Source of the DNA: Bacteroidales bacterium
GTDB taxonomy: Bacteria > Bacteroidota > Bacteroidia > Bacteroidales > UBA3824
Assembly: GCA_017544805.1 (NCBI GenBank)
Contig: JAFYDK010000050.1
Location: 1 to 39,422, forward strand
Direction: 5' to 3'
Length of the DNA: 39,422 nt
Shown: positions 1 through 9,429 of the stretch, piece after piece
Numbering within the stretch: the first letter of the stretch is position 1
Layout: the number at the start of each line of letters is the position of its first letter
Notes under the pieces: model-generated
Database searches by the model: none
Told to the model about the DNA's origin: nothing
Seen by the model: only the letters and a program-made list of their open reading frames with translations
Position numbers and translations under genes: made by a program

Positions 1-638
1 GTAAGGGTAACTTTGCGTTCAGAACCGCTCGGACTTAAATGTGATACGACAGCACCGGTTGAGGGATTTACCAAAACATCACCTGAGAGGTATGTGTCGC
101 CGTTATAAGCCTTGATGGTGATTTCGTCGAAGTTTTCGTAAACATAAAGTCTGATGCAAGAATAAACTTTCTGAAAATCAAACTTTTTGTTGTTAGCATT
201 GCATTGTGCAATCATAAGATTAGCACTGCTGCCGTACCAATTAGCCACGGCCTCCTGACGGCTCGGAAACGTCATCTTAAAATTTCCGTCGTCTTGACGG
301 TAACCGTCAGGCCAAAGTCCCACAAAAGAATTTGAATTGTAGACAACATCATCGTCGCCCGTGCCGGTATAAACACCGTTGTTAAGGTTTAGGACAAAAG
401 GTCTCCAACGGCTGTAATTTCCGTAAACTACAATTTTGTCAACAGCTGTGTTGTTGGAGGCTGAGGCTGAAACATATGCCTTGGAAAGAGAATTGTCATC
501 GTCTTCGCCGGGAAAATTGGCTGAAAAAGACAGACTCTTTGCGGCAATCTCAATTTGATTGTTCAGCTCATTGTCGGTACACGAATTTATCCCTAATGCG
601 GATAGTGCCAACAATGAAGCTAATAGCGCTTTTTTCAT
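1..638 (-). CDS. fimbrillin-like lipoprotein, N-terminal part (runs off the window)
   Basis: The frame is open from an ATG at 638 to the window edge (about 212 residues, C terminus missing). The protein begins with a lipoprotein signal whose lipobox (GINSC) puts the lipidated cysteine near residue 20, so it should be exported and lipid-anchored. The mature part is rich in Ser, Asn and Tyr. It contains a phrase like YSCIRLYVYENFDEITIKAY followed by an LSGDVLVNPSTG stretch, which resembles the beta-sandwich of Bacteroidetes fimbrillin/Mfa-like surface proteins. The family call rests on this pattern only. A good promoter lies just upstream at 698-729, so it is transcribed independently of the minus-strand gene at 772-2937. 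It could instead be another Bacteroidetes beta-sandwich surface lipoprotein. Confidence 0.6.
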   Translation of the reverse strand, partial: MKKALLASLLALSALGINSCTDNELNNQIEIAAKSLSFSANFPGEDDDNSLSKAYVSASASNNTAVDKIVVYGNYSRWRPFVLNLNNGVYTGTGDDDVVYNSNSFVGLWPDGYRQDDGNFKMTFPSRQEAVANWYGSSANLMIAQCNANNKKFDFQKVYSCIRLYVYENFDEITIKAYNGDTYLSGDVLVNPSTGAVVSHLSPSGSERKVTL

Positions 639-697
639 TGTCTTATAAGTTTAGATTAATAATTAATGAATAAATAAAAAATAAAAAAATTGTACGG

Positions 698-729
698 CAA
701 AATTACATTTTTAATTTTAATTTAACAAA
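698..729 (-). promoter_or_regulatory. promoter for the fimbrillin-like gene
   Basis: On the minus strand TTTG (729-726) is followed after 20 bp by TAATTTTG (705-698), a full match to the Bacteroidota -33/-7 consensus. The ATG at 638 is about 60 bases downstream. Confidence 0.7.
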
Positions 730-771
730 TAGAAATTAAAAATTTAACATGAAAAAATGTATTTTTAACAT

Positions 772-2937
772 TTATAGTTTTTTGTACTTATCGCAAATTT
801 CCGTTGCTTGCGGATTTTTGCCGTAATATTGATTGCAAAGATTGCAAAAATCTTTGTCAAATTCTACTGCAGAATCATAATTTTCCATTCTGTAATAACG
901 CATCATAGGCGTATAAACCCTGTCAAAAAAGATTCTTATGTTTTGAGGCATATTACCGTAATCCTCAAAAATTTCGTCGTAATATTTTTTGAAATAATTT
1001 CCGAACGCATTTTCTACGGATTTCAAATATTCTTGCTTTTCGTATACGGAAAAGAATTTTTTCGATTCAAAAACGTTTCCTAATGAAACATCTTCTTGCG
1101 GTGTAGATATCTGTGTGTTTTTGTTGTCTACTTCTTGGGCTAAATATTCCGCTTTTTGTTTGAGTTTTTCCGCATCTTCTTTTACGTATGTTTTGTTGAT
1201 GGCCTCTTTATCACCATCTATCATGTCAAGAAGTTTTTGCTTTTGCCGTCTGATGTCATTAAGGCGGGTGTAAATTTGTTGGTCGTCGTTTATGGCAAGG
1301 TATTTTTCTATTTTGTTTTCGTAACCGGCAACATCTGCAACTGCTTTGCGTGCAAAAATTATCACTTCCGTCATTTCGCTTTCGTCTTGTTTGTGACGGA
1401 ATTTATTTACAGCGTTTTGCATGGCAAGACTGCATTTTTCGCAATTGGTTTCGGATATGTATTTTTCTAATTTGAGACATTCTGTCTCGGTTGGTGAGGC
1501 TTCAAATTGTGCAACTATCGGTGCATAAACCAAATTGTATTGGTTGGCCTCAATTCTAGAAATTATATCCTTGATTTTCAAAACGTCTTCGTCGCTGTTG
1601 TCGGGAAAATCTACGGATTTCAAAAGTTCAAGAAATTTTTCGTTTTTTGTGTTGTCGTTGTAAGTTATTGTGCTGTTTTGAATTAAACGTACTATTCTTT
1701 TTATAATTTGAAGTTTTTCCGAGGATTCCATAATGTTGGTTTCCAAATCGTTTATGTATGTCTGATAAGTATTGGCAAAACAATCTTTGTACGTTTCGTT
1801 GTCTTTGTAATCTGAAGAAACTTTCTCATAAAAGTTTTTGATGCTTTTGTAATTTTTCAGCAACGTGAGGTTCATTTGCGAAAAATTATTGGTAATTTTC
1901 TTGTTTTCGTCGTAAAGTTTTATGCTGTTTTTGAGTTTAACATAGAGTTTTAAAAATTCGTTAAGTTTCTTTTCTTGTCCATAAATTTCAGGATTGAGTT
2001 CGTTGTTTTCGTAAGAGTTTTTAAGTAAAATCTCTCTTGAAATTATTTTTTCTTCGTCTAATTCCTTGTCCAAAGATATTTCGTATTTTGATTTATAATT
2101 AACGGCAATCATAAACGGATAGTTTTGATAACCGAGAATTTTAACGAGTGTTGAAGGTGAAACAGGTACGGGATTAGAATTGATATAAGCGGTAAGGCTT
2201 TTTTTTACGGTATCGCTTAGTCCTATTTCGTCAGAGGAAACCGAGGGTTTGAAAAAATATATTGCAATCGAATAAATTCTTTTTTGAGCGGCTCTTTCGT
2301 CTTCAAAAATTCTGATTGTGGAGCTGAACTCATAAATCATGCTTTCGGGTTTTGTGGCAGGCGTTATTAACTGAGAAAACTCTTTTGAAAGTATTTTAGC
2401 CGCCATTACGGGCGTTGCAATTGATGCCGAAGACATTCTGCCCAACTGTTCTGAAATAAAATTCAAAACGATGTTAGGCGAATTTTGCATTTCAAACTGC
2501 ATATCTATTACGGCGTCTATTTTGTTGCCTTTAACAGTTGAAACGGGAAGATTGTCAATAATTCTGACTCCTGAATTATTATTTTTAATATTAACAAAAG
2601 TGCCGTCCTCCGAGGTCTTGAAATAATACAATGGGTATGTAATGCCGTTGAAAGTTGTTGTTCCGTCAAGTCTTGCGGTAATGAAAGCACTTTTCAAAGA
2701 CTTTTTTTTGCGCTTGGTATCGTTTCTGAAAAAAGTTTCGTCTACGAGTTTGTCAAGTGTCTTCATATTCATAAGGTAAAGTTCCGTTGTTAAATATTGC
2801 CATTGACTTCCAAAATCGTAAGAGGCTTTCTGATTGTATGCTTCTGAAACTTCCACTTCAAAATTTTGAGCCTTAGCAAGCGGTGTTACTGACAAATACA
2901 TGAAACTTATTATGACGGATAAAATGATTTTTCTCAT
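772..2937 (-). CDS. secreted protein of unknown function, helix-rich, 721 aa
   Basis: I do not recognise a family. Residues 1-23 form a clear Sec signal peptide with cleavage likely after AKA, so the protein is periplasmic or exported. Residues about 25-310 look like mixed alpha/beta sequence. The rest, about 315-640, is rich in Lys, Glu, Asn and Ile with heptad-like spacing, suggesting long helices or coiled coil. The C-terminal 80 residues contain many Tyr and Phe and several Cys. There are four Cys near residues 505-520 in a CxxxxxxxxxCxxC-like setting. It is divergent from sucC and has its own -7 box at 2972-2979. No neighbouring gene explains its role. The start is the first ATG in frame and gives an intact signal peptide. 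Confidence 0.8.
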   Translation of the reverse strand: MRKIILSVIISFMYLSVTPLAKAQNFEVEVSEAYNQKASYDFGSQWQYLTTELYLMNMKTLDKLVDETFFRNDTKRKKKSLKSAFITARLDGTTTFNGITYPLYYFKTSEDGTFVNIKNNNSGVRIIDNLPVSTVKGNKIDAVIDMQFEMQNSPNIVLNFISEQLGRMSSASIATPVMAAKILSKEFSQLITPATKPESMIYEFSSTIRIFEDERAAQKRIYSIAIYFFKPSVSSDEIGLSDTVKKSLTAYINSNPVPVSPSTLVKILGYQNYPFMIAVNYKSKYEISLDKELDEEKIISREILLKNSYENNELNPEIYGQEKKLNEFLKLYVKLKNSIKLYDENKKITNNFSQMNLTLLKNYKSIKNFYEKVSSDYKDNETYKDCFANTYQTYINDLETNIMESSEKLQIIKRIVRLIQNSTITYNDNTKNEKFLELLKSVDFPDNSDEDVLKIKDIISRIEANQYNLVYAPIVAQFEASPTETECLKLEKYISETNCEKCSLAMQNAVNKFRHKQDESEMTEVIIFARKAVADVAGYENKIEKYLAINDDQQIYTRLNDIRRQKQKLLDMIDGDKEAINKTYVKEDAEKLKQKAEYLAQEVDNKNTQISTPQEDVSLGNVFESKKFFSVYEKQEYLKSVENAFGNYFKKYYDEIFEDYGNMPQNIRIFFDRVYTPMMRYYRMENYDSAVEFDKDFCNLCNQYYGKNPQATEICDKYKKL

Positions 2938-2971
2938 ATTTTTATTATTTTCGTTTTATTATTAAAGTGTG

Positions 2972-2979
2972 CAAATATA
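2972..2979 (-). promoter_or_regulatory. -7 box for the 721-aa secreted protein gene
   Basis: TATATTTG on the minus strand matches TAnnTTTG exactly and lies about 35 bases before the ATG at 2937. No good TTTG is seen 19-21 bp upstream, so only the -7 element is supported. Confidence 0.5.
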
Positions 2980-3084
2980 GCATTTTATATGAATAAAAAT
3001 TTAATTTTAGCAATATTTTTTTTTCAATTCGTAAAAAATATATAATTTCGTGCATTAAAAAAAACAGAAAAATTAACAACCAAT

Positions 3085-4287
3085 ATGGATTTACACGAAT
3101 ATCAAGGAAAAGAAATCCTGCGCAAATTCGGTGTTGCAGTACCTCAGGGCATTGTTGCGGAAACACCCCAGCAGGCTGTCGAAGCAGCAAAAAAACTTCA
3201 GGAACTTACCGGAACGCAGTCTTGGGCTATCAAAGCTCAGGTTCATGCCGGCGGACGCGGCAAAGCAGGCGGCGTAAAAATCGCTAAAACGATTCAGGAA
3301 GTAGAACTTTATGCTTCGCAGATTATCGGCATGACGTTAGTCACAAAGCAAACGGGCGCAACCGGAAAACTTGTTCGCAAGGTTTTGGTTGAAGAGAGTA
3401 TTTATTATCCTAACGCCGAAGGTAAAATCGACGTTGCAGAATATTATATGAGCATTCTTCTCAATCGTGCAACGGGCAGAAATATCGTTATGTATTCTCC
3501 CAAAGGCGGTATGAATATTGAAGAGGTTGCCGAGCAGACTCCCGAACTTATTTTTAAGGAGGAAATCAACCCTGCTACGGGTATTCTGCCTTTCCAAACG
3601 GCAAGAATTGCCTTCAATTTGGGTTTGAGCGGTGATGCTTTCAAGAATATGAAGAAATTTGTCAGCGGACTTTATAATGCTTATCTCAAAGCCGATTCTT
3701 CGATGATGGAAATCAACCCTGTTTTCAAGACTTCGGACGGTAAGATTTTGGCGGCTGACTGCAAAGTAAAACTCGATGATAACGCCCTTTTCCGTCAGAA
3801 AGAGTTTGCAGCAATGAGAGATGTTACCGAAGAGGCTCCCGCTGAGGTTGAAGCCGGTCAGTACGGTCTTAATCTTGTAAAACTTGACGGTAATATCGGT
3901 TGTATGGTAAATGGTGCCGGTCTTGCAATGGCAACGATGGACATCATAAAACTTTCAGGCGGTGAACCGGCTAACTTCCTTGACGTAGGAGGTACGGCAA
4001 GTCCTGAAACTGTTGAGGCCGCTTTCAGAATTATTATGAAAGATCCTAACGTTAAAGCAATTTTGGTTAATATTTTCGGCGGTATTGTCCGTTGTGACAG
4101 AGTTGCTAACGGTGTTGTGGAGGCTTACAAAAAAATCGGTGATATTTCAATTCCGATTATTGTCAGACTTCAGGGTACTAATGCTATCGAGGCTAAGAAG
4201 ATTATTGACGATTCGGGACTCAAGGTTATGTCGGCTATCACTTTTGAAGAAGCAGCAAAACTTGTTTCTCAAGTTGTTAAAAAATAG
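3085..4287 (+). CDS. sucC: succinate-CoA ligase (ADP-forming) beta subunit
   Basis: The protein is 400 residues, close to the usual 385-400. It is the nucleotide- and succinate-side subunit of succinyl-CoA synthetase, which interconverts succinyl-CoA and succinate with substrate-level phosphorylation in the cytoplasm. Seen: the start [12 protein letters not shown]; the ATP-grasp lysine region with [11 protein letters not shown] at 55-65; the metal-binding EINPV at 209-213; and the ligase-CoA signature [11 protein letters not shown] (298-308) with [10 protein letters not shown] (329-338). The start ATG follows an A-rich leader. The partner sucD is not next to it: a terminator and phoH follow. 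A weak promoter (TAATTTCG at 3043-3050) precedes it. The alpha subunit must be encoded elsewhere if the enzyme is functional. Confidence 0.96.
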   Translation: MDLHEYQGKEILRKFGVAVPQGIVAETPQQAVEAAKKLQELTGTQSWAIKAQVHAGGRGKAGGVKIAKTIQEVELYASQIIGMTLVTKQTGATGKLVRKVLVEESIYYPNAEGKIDVAEYYMSILLNRATGRNIVMYSPKGGMNIEEVAEQTPELIFKEEINPATGILPFQTARIAFNLGLSGDAFKNMKKFVSGLYNAYLKADSSMMEINPVFKTSDGKILAADCKVKLDDNALFRQKEFAAMRDVTEEAPAEVEAGQYGLNLVKLDGNIGCMVNGAGLAMATMDIIKLSGGEPANFLDVGGTASPETVEAAFRIIMKDPNVKAILVNIFGGIVRCDRVANGVVEAYKKIGDISIPIIVRLQGTNAIEAKKIIDDSGLKVMSAITFEEAAKLVSQVVKK

Positions 4288-4307
4288 AAACATTGCTTTA
4301 GAAATCT

Positions 4308-4348
4308 AAAAAAACGGGTACTAAAATTTTTTAGTATCCGTTTTTTTT
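4308..4348 (+). terminator. rho-independent terminator of sucC
   Basis: A 13-bp stem (4314-4326 with 4329-4341, one G-U pair) has a very short loop, an A-run before it and a T-run after it. The A-run would let it act on the opposite strand too. Its loop and 3' arm overlap the -33 region of the phoH promoter. Confidence 0.8.
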
Positions 4349-4358
4349 CATACATTTG
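4327..4358 (+). promoter_or_regulatory. promoter for phoH
   Basis: TTTT (4327-4330), 20 bp, TACATTTG (4351-4358): exact at -7 and one mismatch at -33. It makes the ATG at 4401 the sensible start, because an upstream in-frame TTG at 4356 falls inside the -7 box. Confidence 0.55.
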
Positions 4359-4400
4359 GTTTTTGATTTAAAAAAAAAAACTTTAAAAACTTTAACCGGT

Positions 4401-5732
4401 ATGAGTACAAACAAAAAAACTTTCGTGCTTGATACTAATGTTATTTTGCACGATTTCAGAAGTATATACAATTTTGAAGAGAACGACGTCGTTGTTCCTA
4501 TTACCGTTTTGGAGGAGTTGGATAAGTTCAAAAAAGGTAACGATACAATCAACCTCAATGCAAGGGAATTTATGAGAATTCTTGATTCTTTAACGGAAAA
4601 CAGCGTCGATATTGAAAACGGTATTTCTTTAGGTGGTCAAAGGGGGACACTTTATATATTAAGCGGCAAACCTTTTTCCGAGAATATGAAACTTTCGTTT
4701 TCAGAGCCTATTCCCGATCACAAAATTATCGCAACGGCGGAGTGGATGAAAAAAAATTATCCTCAGCGCAACGTTATTATGGTTTCTCAGGATATTAACC
4801 TTAGAATGAAATCTCGTGCGTTAGGTATTGAGGCTCAGGATTATAAAACTGGTAAGGTCGAAAATACTGAAAGACTTTTTCAAGGAATACGTTTAATCGA
4901 AAACACACAGGACGATTTTGTTTCAAAACTTTACCATGAAGGCAGTATTAGCGTGGAGGATAGCGGTCTTAACACTGATTTTACACCTAACGAATATTTT
5001 ATGGTCGGCGACGAAAAAACTAATGCTATGTGTTTTTTTGATGCTCAATCCAATAAAATTTGCAAGGTCGTAAAACAAAGGTCTTCGGGTATAATGCCGC
5101 GTAATGCGGAGCAAAGTTTTGTGATGGACGCATTGTTACGCCCTGAAATTTCGCTTATTACGATAACGGGAAAAGCTGGTACGGGCAAAACGCTTTTGGC
5201 ATTGGCGGCTGCTTTGGAGCAGGACAAACAGTTTATGCAGATTTTTCTTTCAAGACCGATTGTTCCGCTTGGAAACAAAGACCTCGGATATTTGCCCGGA
5301 AACGAAAAACAAAAAATCAATCCTTATATGCAACCGCTTTTTGATAATCTTAACGTTATCAAAACTACGTTGGGCATTAATTCCAAAAAATCGGTTGCTA
5401 TTGATCAAATGTTAAAAGAGGAAAAACTTTTGGTATCGCCCTTGGCTTATATCCGCGGACGCAGTCTTAATAATTCGTTTTTTATCGTTGATGAAGCGCA
5501 AAATCTTACGCCTCACGAAGTTAAAACGATTATAACACGTGCAGGAGAAGGAACGAAAATGGTTTTCACGGGCGATGTAGAGCAAATTGACAGTCCTTTT
5601 TTGGATTTGCGTTCAAACGGTCTTTCGTACCTTGCCGACAAAATGAAAGGTCAGGATTTCTTTACACATATAAACCTTGTTCACGGAGAAAGGAGCCGTA
5701 TGGCGGACATCGCAGGAAAAATTTTAAACTAA
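4401..5732 (+). CDS. PIN domain-PhoH ATPase (PhoL-like)
   Basis: The ATG at 4401 gives 443 residues, normal for PIN-PhoH proteins. Residues about 6-150 form a PIN-type ribonuclease domain with acidic residues D11 (VLDTNV), E38/E39 (LEELD) and D131 (SQDINL). The C-terminal half is the PhoH NTPase: Walker A GKAGTGKT at 257-264, Walker B FFIVDEAQ at 360-367 and TGD at 390-392. Family knowledge suggests an RNA-directed ATPase/ribonuclease acting in RNA turnover; the substrate here is not known. The stop codon is directly followed by the ATG of the PIF1-like helicase, so the two genes are probably co-transcribed. An in-frame TTG at 4356 is rejected as start because it lies in the promoter. Confidence 0.92.
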   Translation: MSTNKKTFVLDTNVILHDFRSIYNFEENDVVVPITVLEELDKFKKGNDTINLNAREFMRILDSLTENSVDIENGISLGGQRGTLYILSGKPFSENMKLSFSEPIPDHKIIATAEWMKKNYPQRNVIMVSQDINLRMKSRALGIEAQDYKTGKVENTERLFQGIRLIENTQDDFVSKLYHEGSISVEDSGLNTDFTPNEYFMVGDEKTNAMCFFDAQSNKICKVVKQRSSGIMPRNAEQSFVMDALLRPEISLITITGKAGTGKTLLALAAALEQDKQFMQIFLSRPIVPLGNKDLGYLPGNEKQKINPYMQPLFDNLNVIKTTLGINSKKSVAIDQMLKEEKLLVSPLAYIRGRSLNNSFFIVDEAQNLTPHEVKTIITRAGEGTKMVFTGDVEQIDSPFLDLRSNGLSYLADKMKGQDFFTHINLVHGERSRMADIAGKILN

Positions 5733-8150
5733 ATGGCAGATAATTTCAAACTTAACGAGCGGTTACAATTAGCGTTCGATTATCTTTTTTATACGGGGCG
5801 TAACGTTTTTTTGACGGGAAAAGCCGGCACGGGAAAAACTACGTTTTTGAAACAATTAAAAGAGTCTTCGCCAAAACGGATGATTGTAACCTCACCGACG
5901 GGTGTTGCGGCGGTTAATGCGGGCGGAGTAACGTTACATTCGTTTTTTCAGTTGCCTTTGGGACCGCAGATTCCGGGCGCAACACATACAGAAAACAGGA
6001 AATTCAATTTTCAAAAAACTAAAATTGATATTATCCGCAGTCTTGAATTGCTCGTTATTGATGAAATTTCAATGGTCAGGGCAGACCTTTTGGATTCTGT
6101 TGATGCCGTTTTAAGGCGTTACAGAGGCAATGATAAACCTTTTGGCGGAGTTCAAATGCTGCTTATCGGTGATATGCAGCAACTCTCGCCCGTTGTCAGA
6201 CCCGAAGATGAGGAAATCTTAAAACCTTATTACGAAACGTATTATTTTTTCGGTTCAAAGGCTTGGGCTCAGACGGATTACGTTTGCATAGAGCTCAACG
6301 AGGTTTTCCGTCAGTCAGACAGCGATTTTATTTCGATTCTTAACGAAATCCGCGAATGTAAAGCGGGACAATCAACAATCGAAAAACTTAACCGCCGTTA
6401 TATTCCTAATTTTCAACCGCCTGAGGGTGAGGATATTGTAACTTTGGTAACAACTAATTATCAGGCCGAAAGAATCAATCAGACCCATCTTTTGGGATTG
6501 AAAACCGCTATTGAGAGTTTTGATGCCGAGGTTAGCGGAGATTTTCCTGAAACGGCATATCCCGTTGAAAAACATTTGGTTTTGAAAAAAGATTCCGTCG
6601 TAATGTTTTTGAAAAACGACCCCTCGCCCATGAAAGAGTTTTATAACGGTAAAATCGGACGTATAACCGGTTTTGAAGATAATTGTGTTATCGTAAAATG
6701 CAAAGGCGATGCCGATGAAATCAAGGTTTCTCCTCTTACTTGGGACAATACAAAATATACTGTTAATTCTGATACAAAGGAAATTACGGAGGAAGTTGTG
6801 GGTACGTTCAAGCAAATTCCCTTGAAGACGGCTTGGGCGGTAACGATTCATAAAAGTCAGGGTTTAACCTTTGATAAACTGATGATTGACGCCTCTAATA
6901 GTTTTGCGCACGGACAGGTTTATGTTGCACTTTCGCGATGCCGCTCGCTGGAGGGGTTGATTTTGTTGAAACCCTTGTCAATTAGGGATTTAATATATGA
7001 TAATCAAGTAAATTCGTTTTCAAGGACGGTTGAGGAAAAAATTCCGGACAACACAATATTAATAAAGGATAAACGGGATTATTATTTTGACACGGTTCAG
7101 GATTTGTTCGATTTTAATCCTATTTTTAATACGATAAAAGATCTTCAGCGGCAGATTTTAGTGGCAGGAAATTATGTTGCAGGCAATTTTCACAGCATTG
7201 ACGGCATAGATTCTGTGATTTACGGGGATATGATTGCCGTTAGTGAAAAATTTTTGAACAATATCCGTTCTAATTATGCGCAAAGTCTTGATATTGAGTC
7301 AGAAACGGCATTGTCAGAACGTATTCGTAAAGGTTGCAAATATTATCTGCAAAAATTAAAGGATTTGACTGACAGTGCGATCGAGAGTTTTGATTTTGTT
7401 TGCGACGACAAAAACAAACGTTCAAAAATTGCAGAGGCTTGGCAGCGTTTGGAGTTTCTTTATAATCTAAAAAAAACGCTTTTGGAGCATTGTCAAGAGG
7501 GGTTAAAATTGAAAGATTATTATGCTTTTAAAGCCGAAAAAACGCTTGGTGATACCTCAAAAGTCGTTTCGCGGAGTACTTCGTCTTATCTTTCAAAACG
7601 GAATTCAGAACTTTTTATGTTGTTAACAAATTGGCGCGAACAAGTCTCCGATGCGTTAGACATTGAGGAAAAAGATGTTGTTTCATCAAAAACTATTGTT
7701 GAAATTTCTCAGAAAAAACCGCACACTTTAGCCGATTTGTTAGCGATAAAAGGCATGGGCGGTAAGGCAAAACGTTTTGCAGTTGATATTTTGAAAGTAA
7801 TTTCTTCTTCTGGTGTCAGCATCAACGAAAATGAACTTCAAAGGGCTGAATATGAAGCTCTTTCAACACACGAAAAAACCTTTTTCTTGTTTAATTCGGG
7901 GCGCAGTGTTCAGGATATTGCAAGGGACAGAAATGTAACGCTGGAAACTATTTTGGGGCATTTGTCAAAATTCGTGGTTTTAGGACAGCTTGAGGCTTCA
8001 AGAATTATGGATAAGGAGAAAATCTCTCAAATCCGTAAAATTCTTCAAAAAAATCCTCAAATTACCGACAAACAAATTGTTACCGATTCTGACGGAAAAA
8101 TTTCATACGGGGAAATTAAAATTGTAAGAGCCGAAATGTCAAGGGATTAA
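5733..8150 (+). CDS. PIF1-like superfamily 1 helicase with HRDC and HTH domains
   Basis: 805 residues. The N-terminal half is a PIF1/RecD2-type helicase: Walker A GKAGTGKTT at 29-37, DEIS at 110-113, GDMQQLSPV at 146-154, HKSQG at 373-377 and QVYVALSRCRS at 395-405. The C-terminal part has an HRDC-like segment (about 605-695, with LADLLAIKGMGGKAKRFAVD) and a helix-turn-helix segment (about 715-750, with SVQDIARDRNVTLETIL), as in RecQ C termini. This mix is common in Bacteroidetes proteins annotated as HTH-domain ATPases. It should unwind DNA during repair or replication restart; the precise substrate is not shown by sequence. It begins one base after the phoH stop. Confidence 0.93.
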   Translation: MADNFKLNERLQLAFDYLFYTGRNVFLTGKAGTGKTTFLKQLKESSPKRMIVTSPTGVAAVNAGGVTLHSFFQLPLGPQIPGATHTENRKFNFQKTKIDIIRSLELLVIDEISMVRADLLDSVDAVLRRYRGNDKPFGGVQMLLIGDMQQLSPVVRPEDEEILKPYYETYYFFGSKAWAQTDYVCIELNEVFRQSDSDFISILNEIRECKAGQSTIEKLNRRYIPNFQPPEGEDIVTLVTTNYQAERINQTHLLGLKTAIESFDAEVSGDFPETAYPVEKHLVLKKDSVVMFLKNDPSPMKEFYNGKIGRITGFEDNCVIVKCKGDADEIKVSPLTWDNTKYTVNSDTKEITEEVVGTFKQIPLKTAWAVTIHKSQGLTFDKLMIDASNSFAHGQVYVALSRCRSLEGLILLKPLSIRDLIYDNQVNSFSRTVEEKIPDNTILIKDKRDYYFDTVQDLFDFNPIFNTIKDLQRQILVAGNYVAGNFHSIDGIDSVIYGDMIAVSEKFLNNIRSNYAQSLDIESETALSERIRKGCKYYLQKLKDLTDSAIESFDFVCDDKNKRSKIAEAWQRLEFLYNLKKTLLEHCQEGLKLKDYYAFKAEKTLGDTSKVVSRSTSSYLSKRNSELFMLLTNWREQVSDALDIEEKDVVSSKTIVEISQKKPHTLADLLAIKGMGGKAKRFAVDILKVISSSGVSINENELQRAEYEALSTHEKTFFLFNSGRSVQDIARDRNVTLETILGHLSKFVVLGQLEASRIMDKEKISQIRKILQKNPQITDKQIVTDSDGKISYGEIKIVRAEMSRD

Positions 8151-8211
8151 AACTCAAAAATATTTTTTTAATCTTTTGTAAAAAAAATTATATTAATCCT
8201 AAAAAATGTTA

Positions 8212-8219
8212 TATATTTG
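8212..8219 (+). promoter_or_regulatory. -7 box for fabD
   Basis: TATATTTG matches TAnnTTTG exactly, about 33 bases before the fabD ATG. No TTTG at the right distance upstream. Confidence 0.5.
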
Positions 8220-8252
8220 CACTCAGAAAATTCATAACTTTTAGAGAAAAAA

Positions 8253-9140
8253 ATGGCAGCATATATTTTCCCCGGACAGGGGTCGCAGTTTCCCGGAATG
8301 GGAAAGGAACTTTATGAAAATTCTTCCGTAGCTAAACAACTTTTTGATAAAGCTGACGAAATTTTGGGCTTTGATATTACGAAACTTATGTTTGAGGGTA
8401 CGGCTGAGGATTTGATGCAAACCAAAGTAACACAGCCTTGTGTATTTTTGCATTCGGTGATTTCTGTTTTGGCTTTGGGCGGTGATTTTGCTCCTGAGGT
8501 AACGGCAGGTCATTCTTTGGGCGAATTTTCAGCTTTGACGGCAGCCGGTGCTTTGAGTTTTGAAGACGGTTTAAGACTTGTTTCAAAACGTGCAGCTGCA
8601 ATGCAAAAATGTTGCGAGAGTGGTCAGTCTTCAATGGCTGCTGTTTTGGGTTTGGAGGATTCTCAAATCGAAGATATTTGTGCCAAAGTAGCCTCTGAGG
8701 GTCAGGTTGTAGTAGCCGCTAATTATAATTGTCCGGGACAAGTTGTGATTTCTGGTACGGTAAGCGGTGTTGATGCGGCCTCTAAATTGTTGGAAAAGGC
8801 AGGTGCTAAACGTGTTGTAAAACTTCAAGTAAGCGGTGCTTTCCATTCTCCGCTCATGGAGCCGGCTAAAAACGAACTTGCTGATGCAATTGCAAAAACT
8901 GAGTTCAAAACTCCTAAATGTCCGGTTTATCAGAATGTAAATGCGCTTGCAGTTACTTCTCCCGAAGATATTAAGGCTAATTTAATATCACAACTCACCT
9001 CGCCCGTTAGATGGACAAAAACCATTCAAAATATTATAGCACAAGGTGTTAGCGAATTTATCGAATGTGGACCTGGTAATGTGCTTCAGGGCTTGATGAG
9101 AAAGATTGATAGGAGCGTAAAATGTTCACATTTAGCCTAA
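8253..9140 (+). CDS. fabD: malonyl-CoA:ACP transacylase
   Basis: 295 residues, normal length. FabD moves malonyl from CoA to acyl carrier protein at the start of fatty acid synthesis in the cytoplasm. Seen: the N-terminal FPGQGSQ with the oxyanion Gln at 9; the nucleophile elbow GHSLGEFSAL with Ser88; Arg113 in the LVSKRA helix, which binds the malonyl carboxylate; and the catalytic His198 in GAFHSPLMEPA. The C-terminal GPGNVLQGL motif is also present. Other fab genes are not in the window. It stands between the helicase gene and tRNA-Ser and has its own -7 box. Confidence 0.96.
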   Translation: MAAYIFPGQGSQFPGMGKELYENSSVAKQLFDKADEILGFDITKLMFEGTAEDLMQTKVTQPCVFLHSVISVLALGGDFAPEVTAGHSLGEFSALTAAGALSFEDGLRLVSKRAAAMQKCCESGQSSMAAVLGLEDSQIEDICAKVASEGQVVVAANYNCPGQVVISGTVSGVDAASKLLEKAGAKRVVKLQVSGAFHSPLMEPAKNELADAIAKTEFKTPKCPVYQNVNALAVTSPEDIKANLISQLTSPVRWTKTIQNIIAQGVSEFIECGPGNVLQGLMRKIDRSVKCSHLA

Positions 9141-9239
9141 TAATAAGTTATTGTAAAAAAAATGTTTATTTTTTACGAAAAAAATTTTTTTGTGAAATAA
9201 ATAATTTGTAATTTCACGGCGCAAAAATAAAGCATTTTA

Positions 9240-9327
9240 GGAGAGTTGTCCGAGTGGCTGAAGGAACACGCCTGGAAAGCGTGTATAGGTCTAAAGCTTA
9301 TCGGGGGTTCGAATCCCCCATTCTCCG
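9240..9327 (+). tRNA. tRNA-Ser (anticodon GGA)
   Basis: An 88-base tRNA with a long variable arm as expected for serine. The acceptor 5' strand GGAGAGT (9240-9246) pairs with ATTCTCC (9320-9326), followed by discriminator G. The anticodon stem ACACGC/GCGTGT encloses loop CTGGAAA, giving anticodon GGA (reads UCC and UCU). The T arm GGGGGTTCGAATCCCCC is perfect. CCA is not encoded, because the next bases are CAA. Confidence 0.96.
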
Positions 9328-9429
9328 CAAAGTATTGGCTTTGAAGTAGTTAGTTGCTATCGAAGAGTCATTTTAAACAAGTAAATAATTAATATCAATT
9401 TTCGTATAATTAAAAACTAAAAACACGAC

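Noticed and set aside
6372..6851. 159-residue minus-strand open frame inside the helicase gene
   Set aside because: It is a shadow of a strongly supported gene, with no family features and no promoter.
9192..9217. GTGAAAT/ATTTCAC inverted repeat before tRNA-Ser as an operator
   Set aside because: A 7-bp arm in very AT-rich DNA with a 12-base loop is expected by chance, and no -7 box fits well there.
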